64,000 nt of DNA from Ectobius pallidus. Taxonomy: Eukaryota; Arthropoda; Insecta; Blattodea; Ectobiidae. Under the pieces are notes generated by a model, which was given only the letters and a program-made list of their open reading frames with translations, ran no database searches and was not told the origin of the DNA. The stretch spans positions 146,873,890 to 146,937,889 of the forward strand of contig CAXKWD010000009.1 of the NCBI GenBank assembly GCA_964059195.1. Direction: 5' to 3'. How positions within the stretch are numbered: the first letter of the stretch is position 1; every line of letters starts with the position of its first letter. Positions 14,901-23,289 of the stretch are shown piece after piece. The position numbers were made by a program, and so were the translations under genes.

Positions 14901-17900
14901 CGGTACTGCCGGAACTGGGTTAGACAATATTGTCACCAATATAGACAGGAGTATCTGTTCTGCTGAAGTGGTCCCAACTGTATTTTCTGATCACGATGCA
15001 ATAATCCTGAAAGTAAATATAGAAACATGCAAGAGAGCAAAATCTTCCAATCTAAACAATTCTAACTACAAAAGACAAATTAGTGGTCTTAGTCTGCACT
15101 ATTTTAATTTTTTGTTAAGCCAAATAAGTTGGATTATGCTATACAGCTTAACAAATTTAAATGAGAAGGCTAACTACTTTATTAAAGTTTTATCAGACAT
15201 AGCTGACAAAGCATTTCCTATTGCCTTAACTAGCACTGGTCCAAAGACTAACAAATCTGATAATAAGTGGTATTCTGACGAGCTCCACACACTTAACCCT
15301 GCAGTGCTCGCGTGGCGTCTGACAGACGCCAGACCAGATTCATTTCACTATATCTAGAATACCTATGAGGCCATTGTGCTGACCTGTCATCTACCTTTCA
15401 GTCAACTACTCTTAAATAACATATCCAAACGGCAACCCTCCAGTTTTCGCCTAGCAACGGTGGGGTGAAGTTATTATTGCGAAAATGTAGATGGCGTCTG
15501 TGAGACGCCGCGCGAGCTTTACTGTTACAAGGTAAGTTACTGGTTTAAAACAAATTTTTTGCAGAAACGAGTGATCATAAACCTACAATACCAATCTTTT
15601 CTGATGGAAATTATTTATCTTTAGGCTTGGCAATGAGTGGAAAGGAGAAGAAATATCATAATCTTTCTGATCCAAATGATTGGAATATAGTGGAAAGTTA
15701 CTAGAAGAAGAAGATGATGATGTTGAACTTGATTCTGATAGTGATCCTAAAGAAAACATTTCGGAGTCTATAAGTGAGTCTACGGACACTGGACAAGAAG
15801 CAGATGATGATGATAATGATTGTAGTGAATGTGATAGGCCTAAATATTTCGTAGGGCGGGACAAAGTTTCTAAATGGAATAAGAAGAGATCAATAACTGG
15901 TAGTAAAAGTTGTTATACCTATACAGTCTTAGGACAATAATACTTGAAAATTATTTTTAAATTGTTACATGCCTAACAACATTGTTTTATTGTTAATTAA
16001 TTAAAGTCATAATGTGCTAATAGTGATTTGTGTCCAATATGATTAGTTAAATGCTGATTTTCAATAAATTGACTTAATATACATATTTTTAATTAAGAAA
16101 TGTACGAAAAACATGTTCAATAATATTAAATAAACTACGACAACCCTCAATAAACAAAATGAACACTCAAAACAACATCAAACAATAGAAACAACATAAA
16201 ACATGAACGGCGTCTCTCAGACGCCGCGCGAGCTTCTATGTCCTGAAACAGCGCGCGAGCACTGCAGGGTTAAGGAAAGGTGCTTATCTTACTATAGATT
16301 ATATTCTTATCATGGTCTGCTTGAATTTAAAGATAAATATCTTTAATTAAGGAACATTTACAAAAGGACTCTTCAAGAGACATAAATTAAATATTTTTCA
16401 AACATAGTCAATAATTCTCCTAATAAGTCGAAATCCACGTGGTCAGTTATAGCTTCTCTACTAAACAATGATTCCAACCGAAATAAACTCGACATTAAGT
16501 TGGTCGCGGAAGAATTCAACTCATTTTTTATTAACAAAGTTGAAAACACTGTGAATGGAATAAATAATAACATTGATCCTATTGACCTTCTAAATAAGCT
16601 ACTAAGTTTGAAGGTACCTTTTCGTTCAATCATTTAACAGTTCAGGATGTATATTCTACTATTTTAAAACTAAATTCTAGTTCTTGTCTTGATGTATATG
16701 GTTTTAATTCAAAAATTCTGAAATGTGCTGCTATGTTTATATGTGAACCTTTGGCTCATATTTTTAACCATAGTATTGACCTTTGCACATTCCCTGACGC
16801 CTTTAAACTAGTTAAAGTTATACCCATCCATAAGAAGGGCCTTGTAACTGATTACAATAACTATAGGCCTATTAGTATTGTGCCCATTGTGTCGAAGGTC
16901 TTCAAGATGTTACTTAACCAACAGATAACTAAATATTTTGAAACCAATTCGCTTTTTTCTCCGAGTCAATACGGTTTTAGAGCAGGTCGGAACACTATTG
17001 ACGCGGTCTTAGCTCTAGTCAAAAAAAGTTTAGATGCTCTTGATAAGGGCGATTTTGTATGTAGTCGATTCTTTGACCTCTCTAAGGCCTTCGACACAGT
17101 CTCACACGATATTCTTGTAAACAAGCTCAGATTTTATGGTTTTAGTGATCTAAGTGCTGATTTTATGTTTTCATATCTAAGTAATAGATTTCAAACTGTG
17201 TATTATCATAACCAGATCTCTCAATTCACAAAGATAAAATATGGTGTCCCCCAAGGCTCGATTTTGGGGCCTGTACTGTTTTTAATTTATATTAATGATA
17301 TCATATTAAGGAGGAATGTCTAAATGTTTATTTATTTGCTGATGATCTGGCATTAAATGTTTCCCATGATGTAAATGATTGTGTTATCGATAAAATTGAA
17401 ACCTTATCTGGTAAAGTTCAAGAATGGTCCAAAGCTAACAAATTAAGCCTTAATGTCGACAAAACAATTGACATAACATTTAGTTACAATTATGCTATAA
17501 ATTGTCAGATTCCTCCGGTTAAGTTTCTTGGCATTCACCTTGATTCTGATCTCGGGTGGCACACTCACACTGCTAGCATTGCATCTAAAATAAGTCAAGG
17601 CATTTTTATGTTAAGAACTCTAAAATATAGTTTATGAAAAGAATCTCTCTTAAACGTCTATTATGCCCATGTTAACTCTCACCTAAATTACGGTGTTATG
17701 CTTTGGGGGAACCATACATCCTCCGATAAACTTTTCATCTTACAAAAAAGAGCCATTAGAACTATATGTGGAGTCTCGTCGTCAACGCACTGTAAACCAC
17801 TGTTTATCAGACTTGGCGTTTTGACTCTTCCAGCTATGTTTGTTTTTAATTGCCTTCTCTATGTATGTAAACATTTGGAAGCATTAACTAAATGCGCTGA

Positions 17901-20237
17901 AATCCATACCTATGACACACGCAATAGAGGTAATATATATATATCCAAAAATGTAAATATTCCAGAACATTCAATAGTTTCGAAAATATTTCTCTTAATT
18001 TATATAACAGCCTACCTGTAAATGTAAGACAAATGGCTTACTGTGTGTTTAAGAGAACTTTAAAATTCCAGCTGAAAAGAAATTCATTGTACAGCATCCA
18101 GGAATTTTATTCTATACATTGGTTGCAAGCTTTTATTGTTTGACGTTGCTACACATTTTTTTAATGTCCTGGCAAAAATAAATCTATATCTATATCTATA
18201 TCTATATCTATGACTTTATATTCAGAAGAATTAAATCATTGATTTTTTTTATAAACTGACAATTATTAACTATTCCTGATTACTAAATTACTGATATTTC
18301 GGTCTCACTGCCAATGGAATGGAGCTAAAATTGTGCAGTCTTCCAAATCGTCTGACTTTTCGAACGACGTCTGTGAGATGGCGTTAACATTCCTCTATAC
18401 AGTAAACAAATCTCATAAAACACAATGTACCACACATCAACATTCTCTCTGGAATCCTATATCCCCTATGTTGGGGCAAAGGGCCTCCAAGTGGAGGTTT
18501 CTGTTACCTATGTGAATTTTGTTATGCTTATTTTCCGAGAGAGGGTAGAGGGACAGGTGGTAAGTCCATTGCATGTCAACCCCCCTCTGGAAACTAAGGT
18601 ATTACGTGGACGTGAAAGGGCTGAGAAATTTTGTCCAGAGGCTCTAATTTAGGTTTGGAGTTCTTTTACATGCCGTAAATCTATGACATGGGCCCCCCAG
18701 CTTAAAGACCCTCTCGGAGGACTCTGTGCCCAGGATTTTTACGTCCTGAAAAACCCATCGACCACAGCCGGCTTTGATCCCATGACCTTCGGATCTAGAG
18801 GCGGGCTCGCTACCTCTAAACAACAGCGGCTGACACGTCAACATTGAAGAATAATAATTTATCTTCTTGTTATAAAGTGCATTGGAGCAAATTATAATTA
18901 TTTTGGGGAGCAATAAGATTTGGGGGTCCTCTGTTGAAACCCTTGGATGCTTTTAAGAGAACCATTATGAATTTTTTATTGGCACACTCTTTGCTGAATG
19001 TCCAGGTATTGTATTATTATTATTATTGGATTCACAAGTCCTTGATATAGTAAAACTTTGAACACTTGCGATACTATTTGACAATGCCATGGACAGTTAA
19101 AAATGCATGATTTAACTTTCAAATAATGTTGATATTTTGTGTGATTCATTTGGTTATAATGTTTTTTTTTGGGGGGGGGAGTCATATTCAGCAATTTTTA
19201 AGGTCATATTGTCCTGGTTTTTTATTTCTTAATCATGCCCTAGTCATAACGAACAAATAAATTTAAATTCAGTTGAATTTTTTTTCCCTCCTCTATAAAA
19301 GCAACGGATAGTTACCTGAATTGTCAGGATTAAACTGTAGTTCACAGGAGAATCCATATACAATGGAAACCAACAGTTATAGAAAAACTTATTTTTACTG
19401 CCTGTCACTATTCGTAGAAGCAAGTAGACAGTATGCAGGCTTAGATCACAGACGTTAGCTTTCCAAATTAAAATCTGAATTCTGGAGATTAGACTGGCCA
19501 TTGTGATGGATCCAGTTTCAGGATCTCTTTGCGGGAATTCTGACCACGAGAAGTTCTTTACCATTGCCATCAGTTTGCGCAATCCTTCCATATTCATACT
19601 GAAACAATATACATTGTGTGAGGTTTAAAACCAGAAGGACGGCTCATGCTATTATTTTTAGTCACTGATTATTTTTGTGATCCTGTCATCCTTCGAACTG
19701 GTACGTAGATGAGACGCAACACAGAATATATGAGCATCACAATGGATCTAATTGTAAAAAATCCCAATACACTCTACCTTGTAAATTTGCAGAACACTAA
19801 TTTAGCCTGTCCTTAAAAAATATATGTTGTAAAATTAAACATTAAACCACCTACTTGTGAGTGGTAACATTGTTTAAAAACTTAAAGATTTCTCGAAACT
19901 ATGTCCTTGGGCCTTACGCCCTTATGGAACTAGGCCCTTCAATTGATTCTTACTATGTAGCTCTATCAGATCAAAATGAAGCAATAATATACCTGAGAAA
20001 GAAATGCGACCACAGGATATTCAACACAGCCAGCCCAGGTCTCACGGTTTCTGCCACCTCTTCTAAGTCATCATAATTCTTGACAACATTGAGAACCATG
20101 GTGATGAATGTAATGTACATACATATGATAGCAAAGATCCTGTAGATATTATACCAAGGAGACTTAACCTCCGATATGGGGGTAGTCCCAATGAAAAACA
20201 TTCTCCGGAGTGCTGTGAACCTGTCGTCGTACCCCAT
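4366..20237 (-). CDS. Odorant receptor gene A (7tm_6), complete, 7 exons, 379 aa
   Basis: This is a complete insect odorant receptor, a membrane protein that pairs with the co-receptor Orco to form an odour-gated cation channel in sensory neurons (family knowledge). Exons on the minus strand are 19993-20237, 19316-19598, 10875-11056, 8686-8785, 6812-6916, 5671-5823 and 4366-4437. Joined they give 1140 nt, 379 residues plus TAG, with matching phases and AG/GT at every junction. The C-terminus shows the family signature: GKIIPINRHTF at the exon 6 end followed by SYSYLMFL in exon 7. Several hydrophobic segments fit a seven-helix protein, including IYRIFAIICMYITF in exon 1. Length is normal for the family. 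The start ATG at 20235-20237 matches the starts of B and C. Intron 2 (8.3 kb) is stuffed with transposons. No ligand can be inferred. Confidence 0.95.
4493..5050. mobile_element. hAT-like MITE with GGGAAAA words
   Basis: The termini TAGAGACCGGATTTTAAA and its inverted copy are flanked by the perfect 8-bp duplication CTAATAAC (4485-4492 and 5051-5058). Gene C has the matching empty site near 34137. Eight-bp duplications are the hAT hallmark. Both ends are rich in a GGGAAAA-type word, often followed by ATTATTGCC on the left. No transposase is visible. It lies in intron 6 of gene A. Confidence 0.85.
5059..5670 (-). other. Rest of gene A intron 6
   Basis: This is intronic sequence that aligns by eye with the corresponding intron of gene C (about 34546-35237). 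I see no further element or coding segment. Confidence 0.6.
5671..5823 (-). CDS. Gene A exon 6
   Basis: A phase 0/0 exon of 153 nt encoding 51 residues, from SGKVRQV to NRHTFMQ. The acceptor is TTGCAG and the donor is CAG|GTAAGC. It contains the family motif TAGKIIPINRHTF, which leads into the last transmembrane helix. Confidence 0.95.
6010..6288. mobile_element. Palindromic ribozyme-bearing element with 12-bp TSD
   Basis: The element is flanked by the perfect 12-bp repeat TACGACATATAT (5998-6009 and 6289-6300). Genes C (near 35570) and D (near 61036) have uninterrupted sequence at the matching site. Most of it is a near-perfect inverted repeat: left arm 6011-6115, right arm 6139-6244, loop 23 nt. 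Each arm holds a hammerhead-like core, on the minus strand on the left and the plus strand on the right. A 44-nt unique tail follows the palindrome. Variable-length duplications and inverted terminal repeats carrying hammerheads are known from Penelope-like retroelements, so I infer a non-autonomous relative. Confidence 0.75.
6139..6184 (+). ncRNA. Hammerhead-ribozyme-like motif (right arm)
   Basis: The core reads CCGATGA (6143-6149; consensus CUGANGA, so U4 is C). Then come an extra T, a 6-bp stem II (GGGAGC with GCTCTC), GAAAC (6170-6174), a tiny stem III (AC..GT with a TA loop), a C at the expected cleavage position 6179, and a stem I strand CTG pairing with CAG (6140-6142 side). The left arm has the same sequence on the opposite strand at about 6070-6115. 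The unpaired T after the core and the U4 change may reduce or abolish activity. Confidence 0.55.
6289..6811 (-). other. Gene A intron 5, remainder
   Basis: Intronic sequence aligning with the introns of gene C (about 35565-35955) and gene D (about 61030-61390 and 62140-62316). Nothing else is recognised in it. Confidence 0.55.
6812..6916 (-). CDS. Gene A exon 5
   Basis: A 105-nt phase 0/0 exon encoding 35 residues, LSGNFEE... to ...GSELTKE, including the hydrophobic VVFAVFLQLFCVCFF helix. The acceptor is TTACAG. The donor is GAG|GTTGGT, which departs from GTRAGT at positions +3 and +4 but is the same in genes C and D. Confidence 0.93.
6917..7644 (-). other. Gene A intron 4, proximal part
   Basis: Intronic sequence shared with gene C (about 40490-41160) and gene D (about 62430-63900). 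No gene or RNA is recognised in it. Confidence 0.5.
7645..8100 (-). mobile_element. LINE fragment, C-terminal region
   Basis: The open part at 7657-7857 encodes GEERYISKILNGRPERKRAR..., RQWEDNIRMDLSEIG and AMNLQVP. This is the C-terminal tail found in widespread insect endonuclease-reverse transcriptase LINEs. Upstream (towards 8100) the earlier part of the same tail is recognisable but frameshifted, including LYYMD and the KYSDLRE region. It is a dead, 5'-truncated copy. A related fragment is at 50775-51215. Confidence 0.75.
8101..8685 (-). other. Gene A intron 4, distal part
   Basis: Intronic sequence next to exon 4. Its proximal portion aligns with 43050-43404 of gene C. I see no additional feature. 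Confidence 0.5.
8686..8785 (-). CDS. Gene A exon 4
   Basis: A 100-nt exon: one base completes a split Lys codon, then 33 codons from YMHLLDDTFDMV to CFAAFTAIN. The acceptor is TTTCAG and the donor is AAT|GTAAGT. Gene C has the same length and phases (43405-43504). Confidence 0.94.
8786..10115 (-). other. Gene A intron 3, no recognised feature
   Basis: AT-rich intronic DNA, partly alignable with the gene C intron (about 45540-45860). No coding segment, terminal repeats or RNA motif that I can support. Confidence 0.5.
10116..10847 (+). mobile_element. mariner-like element, internally deleted
   Basis: TA-flanked element (TA at 10114-10115 and 10848-10849) with imperfect inverted ends beginning CGAGGGTGGTTCGTAAA. 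From 10268 it encodes the transposase N-terminus (RGVIRFLWAKQMAPAAIHREI), with a one-base frameshift near 10373. The frame then carries VYGNIMSDNMVRRWCLE and RNGRTNVHDEERSGR-like residues. The catalytic core is deleted and only the extreme C-terminus (KLVKRYDKCLNVSRNYVEK, about 10690-10745) survives. It cannot move itself. Confidence 0.85.
10875..11056 (-). CDS. Gene A exon 3
   Basis: A 182-nt exon encoding GIGSVAMANLLFGVMGL... to ...CIKHHQEIK plus two bases of a split Lys codon. The acceptor is CTGGCAG and the donor is AA|GTGAGT. The longest open frame here, a different one, is not the coding frame. The frame given joins exons 2 and 4 without a break and matches gene C exon 3. Confidence 0.94.
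11140..11545 (+). mobile_element. mariner transposase C-terminal fragment
   Basis: The + strand encodes WDHPPYSVDLAPSDFHLFLH and KKFFAGKHLNDDDV (11218-11325). This is the region with the third catalytic Asp of mariner transposases, followed by a degraded tail with stops. It is truncated on the left and lies just upstream of exon 3, inside intron 2 of gene A. Confidence 0.8.
11607..11928 (+). repeat. SINE copy, 5'-truncated, (GA)n tail
   Basis: Same family as 18445-18832, 33025-33367 and 54028-54361 but in the opposite orientation and lacking the tRNA-like head. Shared landmarks are the GCTTGGAGTTCTTTTAC block and the CCTCCACTTGGAGG-like inverted pair. A (GA)n microsatellite follows at 11928-11962 and an (ATG)n tract at about 12030-12055. 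Confidence 0.75.
12071..12548. mobile_element. hAT-like MITE (TAGGGTGGCCA ends)
   Basis: Inverted ends TAGGGTGGCCA lie between perfect 8-bp duplications GACATGAT (12063-12070 and 12549-12556). Sub-terminal sequence carries repeated GGCCAAAAGCC-like words. No transposase is visible. Confidence 0.85.
12664..13827. mobile_element. hAT-like MITE with TTTAGGT words
   Basis: Ends TAGGGACCGGATT... and their inverted copy are flanked by the 8-bp duplication GTCATGTC (12656-12663 and 13828-13835). Both sub-terminal regions repeat a TTTAGGTTTTTA-type word many times in the same orientation (12680-12745 and 13645-13710). The interior of about 900 bp has short open stretches but nothing I recognise. Confidence 0.85.
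14020..14244 (+). pseudogene. LINE ORF1 C-terminus, broken by a stop
   Basis: The frame begins ASLHVFRLAPSTTAEQVVNF and passes YASFKLDV. In ORF1 proteins of insect LINEs, such a segment ends in a Trp-Pro motif followed by basic and aromatic residues. Here the Trp codon position is TGA (14206-14208) and the frame continues with PKNVCIRRFF, so the stop is probably a Trp-to-stop change. Confidence 0.7.
14293..15296 (+). pseudogene. LINE apurinic-like endonuclease domain
   Basis: The frame encodes the EEP-type nuclease that nicks target DNA. Visible are LHWNTQSLLNK, the LEHWL acid region, TIYRSP, SADFNYN (normally GDFN-like) and the FSDHDA catalytic His motif. The coding frame runs straight into the piggyBac-like insertion after TTAA at 15293-15296 and picks up again at 16270. 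Residues after TTAA in the raw frame belong to the inserted element, not to the nuclease. Confidence 0.88.
15297..16269 (+). mobile_element. piggyBac-like element, internally deleted
   Basis: A 973-bp element with perfect 16-bp inverted ends CCCTGCAGTGCTCGCG, flanked on both sides by TTAA (15293-15296 and 16270-16273), the piggyBac signature. Sub-terminal palindromes GGCGTCTGACAGACGCC (about 15314), GGCGTCTGTGAGACGCC (about 15493) and GGCGTCTCTCAGACGCC (about 16208) recur next to GCGCGAGC. It retains only the start of a transposase and sits inside the LINE endonuclease-RT linker, so it arrived after the LINE. Confidence 0.92.
15680..15940 (+). pseudogene. piggyBac transposase N-terminal remnant
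   Basis: About 86 codons encode a very acidic stretch (LLEEEDDDVELDSDSDPKEN) and then YFVGRDKVSKWNKK. Acidic N-termini followed by a Y-GxD-xxxW-type motif are characteristic of piggyBac transposases. The DDD catalytic domain is missing, so this copy can at best be mobilised in trans. Confidence 0.75.
16274..18050 (+). pseudogene. LINE reverse transcriptase, frameshifted
   Basis: Recognisable RT segments are YNNYRPISIVPIVSK (about 16851), FDLSKAFDTVSHD (about 17071) and YGVPQGSILGPVLFL (about 17239). Next comes FADDLA in another frame at about 17336, after a frameshift near 17325. The thumb region continues with NYGVMLWG (about 17692). A TGA near 17635 interrupts it further. Confidence 0.88.
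18445..18832 (-). repeat. tRNA-derived SINE
   Basis: Flanked by a 13-bp duplication with one mismatch (18432-18444 and 18833-18845). The head on the minus strand (from 18832) resembles a tRNA gene with A- and B-box-like segments. The body is shared with copies at 33025-33367 and 54028-54361. Confidence 0.85.
18846..19315 (-). other. Gene A intron 2, part next to exon 2
   Basis: AT-rich intronic sequence with a short (ATT)n run near 19012. No element or coding segment that I can support. Confidence 0.5.
19316..19598 (-). CDS. Gene A exon 2
   Basis: A 283-nt exon: one base completes a split Ser codon, then 94 codons from MNMEGLRKLMAMV to LILTIQ. The acceptor is GTTTCAG and the donor is CAG|GTAACT. 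It includes the cytoplasmic-type KNFSWSEFPQRDPETGS segment and two hydrophobic segments. Homologous exons are 22967-23249 (B) and 47902-48184 (C). Confidence 0.95.
19993..20237 (-). CDS. Gene A exon 1 (start codon)
   Basis: A 245-nt exon encoding residues 1-81 and two bases of codon 82, beginning MGYDDRFTALRRMFF. The donor is CAG|GTATAT. The ATG context GAGTATGG is the same in B and C, which supports this start. Confidence 0.93.
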
Positions 20238-20480
20238 ACTCAGTAACTGTGCGTGGAAATGGCGTGCTTCTTCATACTTACAAACTCAATTATTCTACTA
20301 CTCAATTATTCACATGTGTACTTCAAATTTCTTTATTTCCGCTTACAAGATGACTATGTTACTTTTCTTCCTCATTGTACATTATTTATACAGATTGGAG
20401 TTTATGAAGTGACTACATTTGCTAATATACGAATTCTCTTTATTTCTAGTAGTGCTATAGATAGTAGAACATTTATTATA
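20238..20480 (-). other. Gene A 5' flank, proximal block
   Basis: Sequence upstream of the start codon, conserved in gene C (49321-49540) and, interrupted by insertions, in gene B (27025-27121 and 28848-28930). It probably holds the promoter and 5' UTR, but I cannot assign a TATA box or transcription start. Confidence 0.55.
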
Positions 20481-21050
20481 CAGAGTGCTTAAAAAAACTG
20501 TATACAGACTTTGAACTCTCATAGAAAATTTATTTCCCGTTCTACAAAGTTAAATTTCTGGGAGAAAGTAATGTTATATTTCTTCAACAGGTGGCAGCAG
20601 AATAGTTTAAACTATCATCCAACAATGAAAAGTACCTAATGACGCAGTGGATAGGATGCAGGGCTAATCGAGTTTCCTGCATGCTCTCCATACCTTACGT
20701 CGCTGGATTTCTTCTTATGGGGCACAGTAAAAGATGCAGGTGTACAAACGTAAACCACGTAACCTAGACACACTTTGGAATGAGATTAAAGCGGTGTGCG
20801 CAGAAATCTCATTGGACACTTTGGTACAATGTATAGAATCAATGGTGGCTCGTACTCAGAAATGTATTAATGCTGAAGGCCACCATTTTGAACATTTGAA
20901 CAATTGAACATTAATCACAATTCATCAGAAAGTCATTTATTTTTCAAATTGGACTTTAAGCTTTCCATTTCCAGAAATTTAACCTTGTAGAACAGAAAAT
21001 AAATCTTCTATGACACTTCAAAGTGTGTATACATTTTTTTAAGCACTCTG
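20481..21050 (+). mobile_element. Tc1/mariner-superfamily element, internally deleted
   Basis: Ends CAGAGTGCTTAAAAAAA form inverted repeats flanked by TA (20479-20480 and 21051-21052). The + strand retains a transposase C-terminus with frame damage: LDFFLWGTVKDA (20701-20738) and then, in another frame, RNLDTLWNEIKAVCAEISLD. Gene C shows the empty site (about 49540-49550). Confidence 0.85.
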
Positions 21051-21052
21051 TA

Positions 21053-21365
21053 TAAGTGACCACAACGTTTTGTACAAAGAGGGCAGTTTAAAACAAATAC
21101 TGATGGAAATATAAGGATATCACTCATTTTGCTAGCAACCCAGTCTTTTACAAGTTTTGAATAACAAAGAAGAAACTTTATGAAGCCACTTAGATAAAAT
21201 GGTGGCAATTGAAAGGCTCTTAAATTTAGCAGATGTTCACACTCCCATACAGTTTTATCACAAGTTAATTGAACTCTGGAATATGTCTCTCATTTTAATT
21301 TCTCTATTTATTTAAATGAAATACTTTCAATAACATTCAGTATGTGATGCAGAAACCTAAAAGGG
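21053..21365 (-). other. Gene A 5' flank, distal conserved block
   Basis: Highly similar to the gene C flank (49555-49860) and the gene B flank (31880-32200). Shared landmarks are GGCAGTTTAAAACAAATACT and AACCCAGTCTTTTACAAG. On the minus strand A and B keep a short open stretch (PPFYLSGFIKFLLCYSK), but C breaks it, so I treat the block as a non-coding flank. Confidence 0.6.
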
Positions 21366-21378
21366 ACTATTTGTCAGA

Positions 21379-21676
21379 GACCACCGTCTAGCGTCGCTGA
21401 CTATAGATCCATAGGCCCAGGTTCGATCCCCAGTACCTCCTCGGATTTTTCTGATGGTGTTAGGTCTGAAACGGGGTGCACTCAGCCTCGTGATTCAAAT
21501 TGAGGAGCTACTTGATAGAGAAGTAGCGGCTCCGGTCATGGAAACCACCATTAATGACTGTGGGTGTCAGCATGCTGACCATATGCCCCCAAATCCTGCC
21601 ATCTGCATAAGGTAGATGATGCAGCGGTTGGGTGGTAGGCCTTGTTCCTAAAGGGATTTAGTGCCATGAAGTTTTT
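21379..21676 (+). repeat. tRNA-derived SINE (second family)
   Basis: Flanked by perfect 13-bp duplications ACTATTTGTCAGA (21366-21378 and 21677-21689). The head has tRNA-like A-box (TAGCGTCGCTGACT) and B-box (GGTTCGATCCC) promoter elements. Confidence 0.88.
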
Positions 21677-21839
21677 ACTATTTGTCAGATGCTTACAGGT
21701 GTGACATTTAGACTTCATAATCTATCACTTAAAACTTTTATCTCAAATATACAACAGCATGTTTAAAATTATAATCAATAAAACTGGACATCAGATACTA
21801 TCGATGATATAATGACTAATGTTTTCTTTAATTCTTTCT

Positions 21840-22230
21840 TTATACTTGCACAATATATATTCCTTAAGCTTAATGTCAGTAGCCATCGCCCAGTTTATGA
21901 AAAAAGTACAAAAATCTTTGTTTGGAACTGTGCACTTCACAGTTCCAATGGTGTGATGTTAGACTGTTGTGCATATGCCCACATAGGAAGGTGCACACAA
22001 GGCTGTGAGGGAGAGAGAGCACTGTCACTCCTGGCGTGCTGGTGGAATGTAGTATTTTTTTTCTCTCTCTCTTAACTTTTATAAGAAGAACTATGAATTC
22101 GGAAAGACTAAATGCTCTTGCAGTGCGCTCAATGGAGAAAAATTTCCTCAGTTATCATCCAGACATCAAGGAGAAAATTATTGATCTTTTTGCACAAATT
22201 AAAACAAGAATGGATTTCATTTTTAAATGA
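21840..22230 (+). pseudogene. hAT-family transposase C-terminal remnant
   Basis: The open stretch 22092-22230 encodes NSERLNALAVRSMEKNFLSY, then IIDLFAQIK and DFIFK before TGA. This resembles the C-terminal end of hAT/DUF4371-type transposase-like proteins, just after the dimerisation region. Sequence upstream to about 21840 is not clearly assignable. The element start is not visible. Confidence 0.55.
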
Positions 22231-22259
22231 ATAGATCTAGCTTGAAGTTTAACAATTTA

Positions 22260-22593
22260 CAAGGGCTATTTTTTTTTTCAAGGTCTGATCAGTCACGAAA
22301 TGAAAACCACAGTGAAAATCAAAACTGTTTTAATTGGAACATTTAGGTACACCTTCTAGCTATTCTCTACATAGTCGCTCTCTGATTGAGAAATTTGTCG
22401 GAGCGGCAAGCTTCTATGAAGAGGCTATTTGAAACTTGCACCACGCTTCGACAAATGTCTCAATCGGAGAGCGACTTTGTAGAGAAGTAGCTATAAGGAG
22501 TTTCTAAATATTAAAAATAAAATAGTTTTGATTTTCACTGTGGTTTTCATTTCATGACTGATCAGACCTTGAAAAGAAAAAAAATTGCCCTCG
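22260..22593. mobile_element. Foldback MITE, mariner-like ends
   Basis: A 334-bp element flanked by TA, with inverted arms over most of its length. Outer ends are CAAGGGCTATTTTTTTTTC and its inverted counterpart ending TTGCCCTCG. The inner arms share CTGATCAGTCA/TGACTGATCAG and AGTCGCTCTC/GAGAGCGACT. No coding capacity. Confidence 0.8.
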
Positions 22594-22966
22594 TAAAAAA
22601 TGTTTGATTTTGTTCTTCATGTTTCTGAATAAATTTTCTTTTTTATACCGGTACATGTTTGTTTCCTTATACACAATTTTAAAACAAAGGCTAAACATTT
22701 TCTGGAGCAGCACCCCCAATAATTTTAGCTACGAGCTGCCACACTGATTCTAAGAGTTAAAACAACACAGCTAAATCTAACCCAAAAGAACATGTAACAA
22801 ACAACATGTATGTTAGTCCACTCTTCCTCTCATTCATTTCCAACAAATATATCTTAATTCTGTTGTTATTTGTCTATGTGTGTGAGTTTACTAAAATATT
22901 TCATGGTGGCATTTTTCCTTTGGATTAGCAGTTTCTATGAACTCTATGCACACAAGCGATAATTAC

Positions 22967-23249
22967 CTGCATTGTCAGGATTATACTGTAAACCACGGGA
23001 GATTCCATATCCAACGGAAGCGAACAGTTATAGAAAAACGTTTTGTTACTGCCTGTTGCTATTCGAAGAACCAAGTAGACAATATTCAGTGTTAAAGCAA
23101 ATATATTACTCTTCCAAACAAAAATCTGAATTCTGGAGATAAGACTGGCCATTGTGTTGGATCCAGTTTCAGGATCTCTTTGAGGGAGTTCTGACCACGA
23201 GAAGTTCTTTACCATTGCCATCAGTTTGCGCAGTCTTTCCATATTCATA
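22967..23249 (-). CDS. Gene B exon 2
   Basis: 283 nt, encoding MNMERLRKLMAMVKNFSWSE and onwards to SIILTMQ without a stop. The acceptor CTGTTTCAG-like site and the donor CAG|GTAATT are intact. It has no partner exon 3 before gene A. Confidence 0.85.
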
Positions 23250-23289
23250 CTGAAACAACATGTATTGTGTGAGATTTAAAATCAATAGC

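Larger units (their letters stand above)
13836..18211 (+). mobile_element. jockey/CR1-like LINE, interrupted by a piggyBac-like element
   Basis: A near full-length but dead LINE in intron 2 of gene A. In order it holds the end of ORF1 (from about 14020), the endonuclease domain (14293-15296), a 973-bp insertion (15297-16269), the RT domain (about 16280-17640), the thumb region to about 18050 and a (TATATC)n tail (18178-18211). The 5' boundary is uncertain, between 13836 and 14020. Damage includes a stop inside ORF1, frameshifts near 16345 and 17325, and a stop near 17635. Confidence 0.85.

Noticed and set aside
18445..18832. tRNA gene
   Set aside because: The tRNA-like head is imperfect and belongs to a repeated SINE with target duplications. 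The same holds for 21379, 33025, 34238 and 54028.
21008..21208. Possible upstream coding exon (PPFYLSGFIKFLL) in the receptor flank
   Set aside because: The stretch is open in A and B but broken in C, and has no receptor-like motif or required splice phase.
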